Positions 1-6,715 of a stretch of DNA of 19,566 nucleotides are shown here, in pieces (the stretch's first letter is position 1; each line of letters starts with the position of its first letter). The position numbers and the translations under genes are program-made. Source of the DNA: JALZAA01 sp046724435 (lineage in GTDB: Bacteria > Actinomycetota > Acidimicrobiia > IMCC26256 > JACDBD01); contig JBKOWN010000111.1 in the NCBI GenBank assembly GCA_046724435.1, forward strand, positions 1-19,566. The letters run 5' to 3'. The notes under the pieces were generated by a model. It had not been told where the DNA came from and ran no database searches. It worked only from the letters and a program-made list of their open reading frames with translations.

Positions 1-1371
1 ATCGAGGACTTCGTCGCCCAGACCCGCAGGCTCATCGTCCACGCCGACGCGCAGATCGTCGTGATCGACGCGCAGCTGAGCGAGTTCCTCGATCCCCAGC
101 CGGGTGACCCGCCCATCGTGCAGCTCGACGAGCTGCGCGGCACGCCCGGCGGCTACCAGCGCCCGACAGACGACCCCGACGCGCTGGCGATCCTCCAGTT
201 CACGAGCGGCGCGACGGCCGACCCGAAGGGCGTCACGGTGCCGCACCGGTGCATGACGGCCAACCTCGACGCCGCCGTCGAGGCCGCCGCCTTCGATCCC
301 GACGTGGACCGGGCGGTGTCGTGGCTGCCCCTGTACCACGACATGGGGCTCATCGGCTTGCTCGGCGCGCCCATGCTGCACGGGTTCGACCTCGTGCTCG
401 CCTCGGCGCAGGATTTCCTGGCCGCGCCGGCGCGATGGATGGAGTGGATCGCCGAGTTCGGTGGCACCGCGACCGCGGGACCCAACTTCGCGTACGGGCT
501 CGCAGCCCGGGCGCTCCGGCGCCTCGACCGGCTCAACCTGTCGAGGTGGCGGTTGGCACTCAACGGCGCCGAGCCGATCGACCCGAACGCCGTCGAGGCG
601 TTCCTCACCGCCGGTGCCCGGCACGGGCTCTCCCCAAGCGTCGCGTTCTGCGTGTTCGGGATGGCCGAAGCCACCCTCGCCGTCGCCTTCCCGACGCCGG
701 GCGGCGGCATGCAGGTCGACACGATCGACCAGCGCGTGCTCGAGACCGACCGCTACGCCGCGCCGGTCGACAGTGGAGGCGCCGACGGGCACGTCCGCCG
801 CCTGCCGCGACTCGGGCGACCACTCGACGGTCTCGAGATGCGCGTCTGCGACCCGACGACGGGGCAGGCCATGCAGGACCGGGAGGTCGGCGAAGTCGAA
901 CTGCGAGGGAGCTCCATCACACCCGGCTACTACGACAATCCCCAGGCGACAGCAGCAAGCCGCCGCGGCGACTGGTTCCGCACCGGGGACCTCGGGTACG
1001 TGGTCGACGGCGAGCTCGTCGTGTGCGGGCGGATCAAGGACGTCATCATCGTCGGTGGTCGGAACGTGTTCCCCGAGGACGTCGAGCGCGCGGCCGAATC
1101 GGTCGAAGGCGTGCGGGACGGGAACGTCATCGCGTTCGGCACCGAGGGCCGGCGGGGTCGCGAGGCCGTGGTCGTTGTCGCCGAGACCAAGGACGACGAG
1201 ATCGCGCTCATCCGCGCCGCGGTGGCGGCTCGCGTCACCGATGCAGTGGGAGTGCCACCCGAGGACATCGTGCTCGTTCGGCCCGGGACGCTGCCCAAGA
1301 CGTCGTCCGGCAAGCGCCAGCGGTCACTCTGCCGCCGCCGCTACCTGGGCGACGAGCTGACGCCGGTCTGA
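1..1371 (+). CDS. Fatty acyl-AMP ligase (FAAL/FadD-like), 5' end missing
   Basis: Adenylate-forming enzyme that activates a fatty acid with ATP to an acyl-adenylate, usually for transfer to an acyl carrier protein. The frame is open from the first base of the window, so the N-terminus lies upstream. Visible motifs in order: the phosphate-binding loop TSGATADPKGV (about 202-235), the FAAL-typical LPLYHDMGLIG (about 328), PNFAYGL (about 482), LNGAEPID (about 559), FGMAEATLAVAFP, the hinge region RTGDLGY (about 979) followed by GRIKDVIIVGGRN, and the C-terminal SSGK lysine motif (about 1303). The protein ends soon after this, so it is a stand-alone ligase with no carrier or ketosynthase domain attached. 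The LYHDMG and PNFAY signatures favour FAAL over acyl-CoA ligase. The substrate is unknown. The next gene is a membrane glycosyltransferase 88 nt downstream, which hints at a glycolipid role, but this is inference. Confidence 0.9.
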   Translation: MEDFVAQTRRLIVHADAQIVVIDAQLSEFLDPQPGDPPIVQLDELRGTPGGYQRPTDDPDALAILQFTSGATADPKGVTVPHRCMTANLDAAVEAAAFDPDVDRAVSWLPLYHDMGLIGLLGAPMLHGFDLVLASAQDFLAAPARWMEWIAEFGGTATAGPNFAYGLAARALRRLDRLNLSRWRLALNGAEPIDPNAVEAFLTAGARHGLSPSVAFCVFGMAEATLAVAFPTPGGGMQVDTIDQRVLETDRYAAPVDSGGADGHVRRLPRLGRPLDGLEMRVCDPTTGQAMQDREVGEVELRGSSITPGYYDNPQATAASRRGDWFRTGDLGYVVDGELVVCGRIKDVIIVGGRNVFPEDVERAAESVEGVRDGNVIAFGTEGRRGREAVVVVAETKDDEIALIRAAVAARVTDAVGVPPEDIVLVRPGTLPKTSSGKRQRSLCRRRYLGDELTPV

Positions 1372-1459
1372 TCAACCGCGTCGGGGAACCCCCGACGAGC
1401 TGGCACAATGACTGGTCCGTCGGCAGGGATCGGAGCAGGCCGGTAGGCCCGGACCCCAG

Positions 1460-3022
1460 ATGAGCACGGACGTCGTACCGGTAGCCTCGCCGTCCCCGGA
1501 CGACGCGTTGATCGCGTCCGACGCGCAATCAATACCCGAAGAACGATCTGCGCGGCGAAGGTCCACCCTCCGCCTGTTCGCTGTCCTGCTGCTCCTCACG
1601 GTCGCGCTCCGCCTCCCGGCGTTCTTCGTGGACGTGTTCAACTCGGACGAGACGTTCCTGGGCGCCCAGGCCGAAGTGATCAACGAGGGGGGCAAGCTCT
1701 ACCAGGAAGCCGCCGACCGCAAGCCGCCGCTCGTGCCCTACCTCTACGCGGCAACGTTCGCGGTCTTCGGGACGACGGCCCTGTGGTCGGTGCGCGTGGT
1801 GGCGATGCTGGCCGTGGCGCTCACCGCGTTGTTTCTCGCGCTCGAAGCCCGAAGACGTTACGGCAACCGCGCCGCGTGGATCGCGGGCGCGCTGATGGTG
1901 CTGGCGTCGGTGGCGTTCGCGCCTCAGGACGGGCAGGCGGCAAACTTCGAGATCTTCATGTTGCCGAGCATGACAGCGGCCGTGCTTCTCGCGCGTCGCG
2001 GCCGCGCGTTCTCGTCCGGCGTCGGCGTCGCGCTCGCCACGCTCGCCAAGCAGACGGGTGCCGCGACGCTTCTCCCGGTGCTCTACCTCGTGTGGCGGCA
2101 ACGAGGCCGGCGGGGGGCGGCCGGCGCGCTCGGCGGTTTCGCGCTGCCGCTGGCGGTCGTCGCGCTGCTCGTGGGCCCCGGTGAGCTGCTGTTCTGGACG
2201 ACGATCGGCAACGGCAGCTACCTCGGCGTCAGCGGGCTCTGGGGCTTGGTGCTGGTCACGCTCGTCCTGATGACGTCTGCATTCGCGGTGGTGAACCTCC
2301 CGATCGTGTGGACCCTGCCACGCGCGTGGCGCGAGCGCCGCACCGATGGCCGCGGCGATACGGACCTATGGCTCTGGCTCTTGTCGGCCGTCCTGTCGGT
2401 CGCCGTCGGTCTCCGCTTCTTCGGCCACTACTACCTGCAGCTCCTGCCGCCGCTCGTGCTCATCACCACGGGGGTCTTGATGCGGTCGAGTGGGCGCGCG
2501 GTAAAGCGCACGATTGCGCTCGCGGCAGGGATCGCGACCGTGGCAGCCGGGCTCGGGTTCCTCGTCCGCCCGTTCAACGAGAAGGCGCAATACAAGCCCG
2601 TGAGCCAGTACCTGAAGGAGCGCGCCGGGCGCAACGACCGCATCCTCGTCTGGGGGCACGTGCCCGAGATCTACTGGGCGTCCGGTAAGCGCCCCGCGAC
2701 GCGCTTCCTCACGTCAGGCTTCCTGTCCGGATGGGAGCCCGGTCGGCCGGGGAACGAAGCCAGCGTCAAGAACGCGACTCCGGGCGCGTGGGAGCTGTTC
2801 TTCGAGGACTTCGCTGCCCACCCCCCCACCTACGTCCTGGACACCGCGTACTCGGGTATCCGGGGCGCGCAGTACTACATGATCGCCCGCTACCCACCCT
2901 TGGCCCGCGTCTTGTACCGGGATTACGACTACGTGAAGTCACTCGACGGGATCGCGATCTACAAGCGGCGCGCCGACGCGCCACCGCCGTTGGACACTTC
3001 GCAGACCGTGCACGGGTCGTAA
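1460..3022 (+). CDS. Membrane glycosyltransferase, GT39/PMT-2 (ArnT-like) family
   Basis: 520-residue polytopic protein expected to transfer a sugar from a polyprenyl-phosphate donor to an acceptor on the outer face of the membrane. After a polar N-terminus of about 37 residues there is a first membrane segment (about 38-58), then the acidic NSDET motif (residues 61-65; DE is the usual catalytic signature of the GT-C fold) and the conserved loop YQEAADRKPPLVP (about 81-93). Around ten further hydrophobic segments follow, then a soluble C-terminal region of about 140 residues after the last membrane span. The ATG at 1460 is the first start in frame; no good ribosome binding site precedes it. 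It lies 88 nt after the acyl-AMP ligase on the same strand and could be co-transcribed. Its end faces the trio operon 22 nt away. Donor and acceptor cannot be read from the sequence. Confidence 0.82.
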   Translation: MSTDVVPVASPSPDDALIASDAQSIPEERSARRRSTLRLFAVLLLLTVALRLPAFFVDVFNSDETFLGAQAEVINEGGKLYQEAADRKPPLVPYLYAATFAVFGTTALWSVRVVAMLAVALTALFLALEARRRYGNRAAWIAGALMVLASVAFAPQDGQAANFEIFMLPSMTAAVLLARRGRAFSSGVGVALATLAKQTGAATLLPVLYLVWRQRGRRGAAGALGGFALPLAVVALLVGPGELLFWTTIGNGSYLGVSGLWGLVLVTLVLMTSAFAVVNLPIVWTLPRAWRERRTDGRGDTDLWLWLLSAVLSVAVGLRFFGHYYLQLLPPLVLITTGVLMRSSGRAVKRTIALAAGIATVAAGLGFLVRPFNEKAQYKPVSQYLKERAGRNDRILVWGHVPEIYWASGKRPATRFLTSGFLSGWEPGRPGNEASVKNATPGAWELFFEDFAAHPPTYVLDTAYSGIRGAQYYMIARYPPLARVLYRDYDYVKSLDGIAIYKRRADAPPPLDTSQTVHGS

Positions 3023-3044
3023 CCGGCCTTCACCGACGCGCGAT

Positions 3045-3773
3045 CTACACCAGCGGCCACGGGAGCGAGTGGTAGCCGGGGTCGGGGTCCGGGAGACGCC
3101 CGGCCGCGACGAGCTCGTTCGCCCGCTCCCGAACTGCGTCGACCTCGAGTGTGGAGACGAGCGGCGTCAGACGTTCGCCGAGCGGTCCGTGGACGTCGAC
3201 CGCAACGCGACAGACGTCGTCGGCGAGCTGCGGTGTGACCGCTTCGCCGGCGAAGTCCCAGATCACGGTGCGGAGCTTCCAGGCGGGATGGAACGTGAGG
3301 CCGTGGTCGATCCCGACGATCGCGCCGTCGGGGCGGCTGCGGATGCAGTGACCACCCTTGCGGTCGGCGTTGTTCACGAGCACGTCGAAGACGGCGAACT
3401 GGCGGAAGCGGTCGGCGTGCTCCTCGAGCAACGTGAAGTAGTGCTCCTCGGGATCGTGGTCGACGAACCGCTGCACCATCCCGACCCCCAGCGGCCCGTC
3501 GCGCAGCACCGTCGGGGGAACGAGGCCCCAGCCAAGCGCGTCGGACAACTCGTATGTCGCGACTTCACGCTGGCACAGCGTGCCGGTCGGGAAGTCCCAC
3601 AGTGGACGTTCGCCCCGACGAGGCTTGTAGATGGCTTGCACCTCGACGCCGTCGGCGCGCGCCAACGCCAAGAGGGTGGCGTTCGACGCCCACGGCATGC
3701 GGCCGAGCACCTCGAGCTCGCCGCGCGCCAGGACCTCGCCGGCGTCGCCGTCGCTCAGTTCCAGCGGGGGCAC
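3045..3773 (-). CDS. SCO1664 family protein (PI3/PI4-kinase-like fold)
   Basis: Third gene of a trio conserved across Actinobacteria; its members are distantly related to phosphatidylinositol 3-/4-kinases, but no reaction has been established that I know of. Kinase-like hallmarks are present: ASNATLL near the N-terminus (nucleotide loop), a lysine in AIYKPRRGERP, a catalytic-loop-like DVLVNNADRKGGH, and an IDHGLTFH motif in the place of the metal-binding DFG. So an active phosphotransferase is plausible. I chose the GTG at 3773 (242 aa), which leaves about 15 residues before the family's GEL-x-V-x-GR motif and overlaps the DUF3090 gene by only 19 nt. An upstream ATG at 3815 would add 14 residues (256 aa) with a 61-nt overlap. 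Neither start has a clear ribosome binding site, so translation probably depends on coupling to the upstream gene. Confidence 0.85.
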   Translation of the reverse strand: MPPLELSDGDAGEVLARGELEVLGRMPWASNATLLALARADGVEVQAIYKPRRGERPLWDFPTGTLCQREVATYELSDALGWGLVPPTVLRDGPLGVGMVQRFVDHDPEEHYFTLLEEHADRFRQFAVFDVLVNNADRKGGHCIRSRPDGAIVGIDHGLTFHPAWKLRTVIWDFAGEAVTPQLADDVCRVAVDVHGPLGERLTPLVSTLEVDAVRERANELVAAGRLPDPDPGYHSLPWPLV

Positions 3774-4351
3774 CGGTGCCCGGCGGGGTCCATCGGCATG
3801 TCGCACAGCGGGCACAGCGGCCGGCCCGCGGCCACCGCCTCTGCGCCTTTCGCCGCCATCGCCCGGACCTGTCCACGGGTGGCGTAGATCCGCGCGACAT
3901 ACCCCTCTTCCTCCTCGTCGGTCGGATCGGCGACGGGAAGGTCGGAGAGCTCGGGAGTCGCGGCTTCGGCTTCGGGCGTGAGAGCTTCGCCCTCCTCCTC
4001 GTCCTCGGACGAGCGCTCCCGCAGCTCGATGAGCACCATCTCGCGCTCGGGATCGAACCCGAGCCCGATCAGGCGCGCCCGGAAGAGCGGCACCGTGGGC
4101 TCGCGCAGGCCCGCTTGCCGAACTGCGGGCTCGCGGGGCTCCACCGCCTCCTCGGGGTAATCCTCCGCAATGCGGTCGAGGAAGGCGACCGCCTCCGTCG
4201 CGAGCAAGGCCACTTGCTCCTTCTCGACCAGGACCGTGAGCTGAGCGGACTCCGTGCGAGCCTGGAGGAAGAACTCGCGCTCGCCGGGGTCGCCGACGGC
4301 GCCGGCTCCGAGACTGTCGACGGTCTCGAGCTCGATCTCGTTCTCATCCAT
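3755..4351 (-). CDS. DUF3090 family protein
   Basis: Middle gene of the actinobacterial trio; 198 aa, the usual family length. Function unknown. The N-terminal part contains the family's GDPGEREFFLQA stretch, and the protein ends in a cysteine/histidine cluster, CPLCDMPMDPAGHRCPRWN, which looks like a small zinc-binding knuckle. Between them lies a very acidic stretch (about residues 115-155, rich in E and D), probably disordered. The start at 4351 is well supported: an exact AAGGAGG lies 6 nt before the ATG, inside the end of the phosphomutase gene, and the two reading frames overlap by 8 nt. Its 3' end overlaps the start of the SCO1664-like gene. The three are therefore one translationally coupled operon. 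Confidence 0.9.
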   Translation of the reverse strand: MDENEIELETVDSLGAGAVGDPGEREFFLQARTESAQLTVLVEKEQVALLATEAVAFLDRIAEDYPEEAVEPREPAVRQAGLREPTVPLFRARLIGLGFDPEREMVLIELRERSSEDEEEGEALTPEAEAATPELSDLPVADPTDEEEEGYVARIYATRGQVRAMAAKGAEAVAAGRPLCPLCDMPMDPAGHRCPRWN

Positions 4352-5099
4352 CCGGGGCCTCCTTCTTCTCCTCGGTGGGCGGGGGACGCAGCTCGTCGAG
4401 GTTGCCGGTGTCGTTGCACTTCACCAAGGCGGCGCCGTGCGCCGAGAGCTGGAACGCGGTGACAGACGCGGGCGAGACGACGATGCGCTGGAACTGGTCG
4501 AGGTGCAGGCCCGTGTAGTGCGCGATCGCTGCCTTGATCGGATCGGCGTGCGACACGACGACGACCAGGTCGCCCGGATGGTCGGCGACAACCGCCTCGA
4601 GGCAACCGACGATGCGGGCCTGCATCTCGGTCATCGATTCGCCGCCGGGGAATCGGGCACGCGAGGGCGCGCGTTGCACCGTCTTCCAGAGGTCCGTCTT
4701 GGCGAGGTCGGCGAGCTTGCCTCCCGTCCACTCGCCGTAGTCCGCCTCGAGCGCGCCCGGCAGCGCGTGCACCCGGAGGTCATGGCGCTCCGCCACCGCG
4801 GCGGCCGTCTGGGCGGTGCGCTCGATCGGGCTCGCGTACACCGCTGCCACAGGCAGGTCGGCGAGGCGGTCGGCCAGCGCCGCGGCCTGCTTGCGGCCGT
4901 CCCCGGAAAGGTCCACGCCCGGGGTGCGTCCGGTGAGGAGGGGACCGGTCTGCTCGGTCACGGCGTGACGTACGAGCACGAGCGTGGTCGGCTTGGGCGG
5001 CTCGGGAGCCGCGTCCTGCCCGTCCGCCGCAACGGGCGCCGGCTCGGAGGGGCGTGTGTCGGCCGCGCTGGTCTCGGGCGGCGCGGCAGTGTCTGGCAT
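4344..5099 (-). CDS. MSMEG_4193 family histidine phosphatase/phosphomutase
   Basis: First gene of the trio; 251 aa from the chosen start. It belongs to the histidine phosphatase (phosphoglycerate-mutase-like) superfamily. The RH catalytic motif is LVRHAVTEQ (R44, H45), followed by LLTGRTPGVDLSGDGRKQA, ASPIERTAQT, the acid motif EADYGEWTGG, and the second histidine in VVVSHADPIKAAIAHYTG, so all catalytic elements are present. The family norm RHG is RHA here. The first 37 residues are rich in P, A and E, an extension of low complexity before the core. The ATG at 5099 is preceded by AGGAGGAAA. A more distal ATG at 5123 would add eight basic residues with no ribosome binding site and would run into the conserved leader element. 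The substrate is not known. Confidence 0.9.
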   Translation of the reverse strand: MPDTAAPPETSAADTRPSEPAPVAADGQDAAPEPPKPTTLVLVRHAVTEQTGPLLTGRTPGVDLSGDGRKQAAALADRLADLPVAAVYASPIERTAQTAAAVAERHDLRVHALPGALEADYGEWTGGKLADLAKTDLWKTVQRAPSRARFPGGESMTEMQARIVGCLEAVVADHPGDLVVVVSHADPIKAAIAHYTGLHLDQFQRIVVSPASVTAFQLSAHGAALVKCNDTGNLDELRPPPTEEKKEAPDG

Positions 5100-5112
5100 T
5101 TTCCTCCTATGG

Positions 5113-5158
5113 CGCCGTCGCAAGCTCCGGCTTTGCGGCGACGGTCGGCACAGCCGCC
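5113..5158 (-). promoter_or_regulatory. Leader repeat element, copy 1
   Basis: 46-nt element directly upstream of the ribosome binding site of the phosphomutase gene, on the sense strand of that gene. It matches 9096-9141 at 44 of 46 positions with no gap. As RNA it can form a short hairpin (GGC-UGU-GCC) and then a longer one: CCGU, bulge CGC, CGCA, bulge A, AGC, loop CGGA, GCU, UGCG, ACGG. In this copy it also encodes a 17-codon ORF (ATG near 5160, TAG at about 5110-5108) whose stop overlaps the ribosome binding site. Whether it acts as RNA, as an upstream ORF, or is a dispersed palindromic repeat cannot be decided here. Confidence 0.6.
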
Positions 5159-5227
5159 ATCGCCGCCGGTGCGATGGTACCGGCGAGGTTCGGACAGCCT
5201 TCCGTCAGGACGCGTTCGTCCGGTGCG

Positions 5228-5233
5228 TACAGT
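5228..5233 (+). promoter_or_regulatory. Possible -10 box (TACAGT) of a leaderless DUF3151 transcript
   Basis: TACAGT fits the TAnnnT form and ends 6 nt before the ATG at 5240, the spacing expected if transcription starts at the A of the start codon. There is no ribosome binding site before the ATG. No convincing -35 box is seen. Confidence 0.35.
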
Positions 5234-5239
5234 GCAGGC

Positions 5240-5674
5240 ATGTCGGAGCCCGTGGGTCTCAGCGAGGGCCCGCCCGAGACGGTCCTGTCACCCGAGCCTG
5301 CCGACGCGCTGGCGGCGCTGGACTCCGCCATCGCCGTCGACCCCGAACGCCGGCGAGCCGCCGTGTCGGACGTCGTCGCGCGCTGGCCCCGTTTCCTCGA
5401 CGCGTGGGCTCGCCTCGGAGAGCTCGCCCGCGACGACGTCGAGGCATACGCGTACTTCCGGGTCGGCTACCACCGCGGCCTCGACCGGCTGCGCCAATCG
5501 GGTTGGCGGGGATCGGGCTACGTGCGGTGGCGCCACCCGACGAACCAGGGCTTCCTCCGTGCGCTCGACGGGCTGCGCGTCACCGCCGGCGCGATCGGCG
5601 AGCACGACGAGGAGCAGCGGTGCGCCGAGTTCCTGCGCCAACTCGACCCGGAATGGAGTTCGCAGCGCGGCTAG
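5240..5674 (+). CDS. DUF3151 family protein
   Basis: 144-residue actinobacterial protein of unknown function. The family core is clear: WARLGELARDDVEAYAYFRVGYHRGLDRLR, then GWRGSGYVRWRHPTNQGFLRAL and a C-terminal IGEHDEEQRCAEFLRQLDP. It is predicted soluble and mostly helical, resembling a small tetratricopeptide-like repeat. The ATG at 5240 gives the normal family length; the frame is open for 186 nt upstream, but that region holds the leader repeat and has no conserved protein. There is no Shine-Dalgarno sequence; a TACAGT box 6 nt upstream suggests a leaderless mRNA. It is divergent from the trio operon and followed 30 nt later by gmd, which has its own strong ribosome binding site. No functional link to either neighbour is evident. 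Confidence 0.88.
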   Translation: MSEPVGLSEGPPETVLSPEPADALAALDSAIAVDPERRRAAVSDVVARWPRFLDAWARLGELARDDVEAYAYFRVGYHRGLDRLRQSGWRGSGYVRWRHPTNQGFLRALDGLRVTAGAIGEHDEEQRCAEFLRQLDPEWSSQRG

Positions 5675-5704
5675 CCTCGGTGGCTTCCCACGGAGGCACC
5701 CGAC

Positions 5705-6700
5705 ATGAAACGCGCGCTCATCACCGGCATCACGGGGCAGGACGGCCGGTACATGGCCGAGCTCCTTGCCGGCAAGGGCTATCAGGTCTTCGGGCTCGTG
5801 CGCGGCCAGGCCAACCCGAAGGCCCAGATGATCCAGGATGAGAACCCCGCGCTCGAGCTGGTCGAGGGCGACCTCCAGGACTTGTCGTCGCTGATCGCCG
5901 CGGTCGAGCAGGTGCAACCCGACGAGGTCTACAACCTCGGCGCGATCAGCTTCGTGCAGCTGTCGTTCAAGCAGCCCGAGCTCACGGCCGACATCACCGG
6001 GCTGGGCGTGCTGCGCATGCTCGAGGCGATCCGGGTCGTCGGCGGCACCGGGAACAACCCGATTCGCTTCTACCAGGCGTCGTCGTCGGAGATGTTCGGG
6101 AAGGTGCGCGAGACCCCGCAGAACGAGGAGACGCCCTTCCATCCGCGTTCGCCGTACGGCGCGGCCAAGGTGTTCGGGCACTACACGACGGTCAACTACC
6201 GCGAGGCCTACGGCCTGCACGCCAACTCCGGGATCTGCTTCAACCACGAATCTCCTCGCCGCGGCCTGGAGTTCGTCACCCGCAAGGTCACGAACTCGAT
6301 GGCGCGCATCAAGCTCGGGCTCCAGGAGAAGATCACGCTCGGCAACCTCGATTCGTCGCGCGACTGGGGCTTTGCCGGCGACTACGTCGACGCCATGTGG
6401 CGAATGCTGCAACAGCCCGAGCCGGGCGACTACGTCATCGCCATGGGCAAGCCGCACACGAACCGCGAGCTGCTCGACGCTGCCGCCCGCGTCGCCGGCT
6501 TCGACGACTGGCTCCCGCTCGTGCAGCAGGACGAGCGCTTCATGCGACCGGCCGAGGTGGACATCCTCACCGGCGACGCCGGCAAGGCTCGACAGCAGCT
6601 CGACTGGCAGCCGCGCGTCACCTTCGAGGAGCTCGTGCAGATGATGTACGAGAACGACCTCAAGGAAGAGCAGGCTCGCGCCGCTGCTGCCCGCCGTTAG
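5705..6700 (+). CDS. gmd: GDP-mannose 4,6-dehydratase
   Basis: Converts GDP-D-mannose to GDP-4-dehydro-6-deoxy-D-mannose, the precursor of GDP-fucose, GDP-rhamnose and related deoxysugars for surface polysaccharides. 331 aa, an NAD(P)-dependent short-chain (extended SDR) enzyme. The cofactor loop GITGQDGRYMAELL is at residues 7-20. The catalytic region is seen in YQASSSEMFGKV, then SPYGAAK (Tyr and Lys of the YxxxK motif), and the Gmd-specific NHESPRRGLEFVTRKVT confirms the family rather than another epimerase. Later motifs LGNLDSSRDWGFAGDYVDAMW and RPAEVD are also typical. GGAGG at 5692-5696 lies 8 nt before the ATG. No reductase or epimerase acting on the product (fucose or rhamnose branch) is in this window, so the end sugar is unknown. 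Confidence 0.95.
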   Translation: MKRALITGITGQDGRYMAELLAGKGYQVFGLVRGQANPKAQMIQDENPALELVEGDLQDLSSLIAAVEQVQPDEVYNLGAISFVQLSFKQPELTADITGLGVLRMLEAIRVVGGTGNNPIRFYQASSSEMFGKVRETPQNEETPFHPRSPYGAAKVFGHYTTVNYREAYGLHANSGICFNHESPRRGLEFVTRKVTNSMARIKLGLQEKITLGNLDSSRDWGFAGDYVDAMWRMLQQPEPGDYVIAMGKPHTNRELLDAAARVAGFDDWLPLVQQDERFMRPAEVDILTGDAGKARQQLDWQPRVTFEELVQMMYENDLKEEQARAAAARR

Positions 6701-6710
6701 CGCCGCGCTA
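6698..6710. terminator. Small hairpin between convergent gmd and flavoprotein genes
   Basis: Inverted repeat TAGCG-CCG-CGCTA starting at the gmd stop codon. The 5-bp stem is short and has no T-run, so it is at best a weak bidirectional stop; the two genes end only 15 nt apart. Confidence 0.25.
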
Positions 6711-6715
6711 CCGGG

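Noticed and set aside
249..1463. 404-codon frame overlapping the acyl-AMP ligase
   Set aside because: Arginine-rich shadow in another frame; all ligase motifs lie in the frame ending at 1371.
4254..5708. 484-codon plus-strand frame opposite the phosphomutase and over DUF3151
   Set aside because: Out of frame with DUF3151 and antisense to the phosphatase; composition typical of a shadow.
5288..6457. 389-codon minus-strand frame opposite gmd and DUF3151
   Set aside because: Antisense to two recognised genes; no conserved motif.
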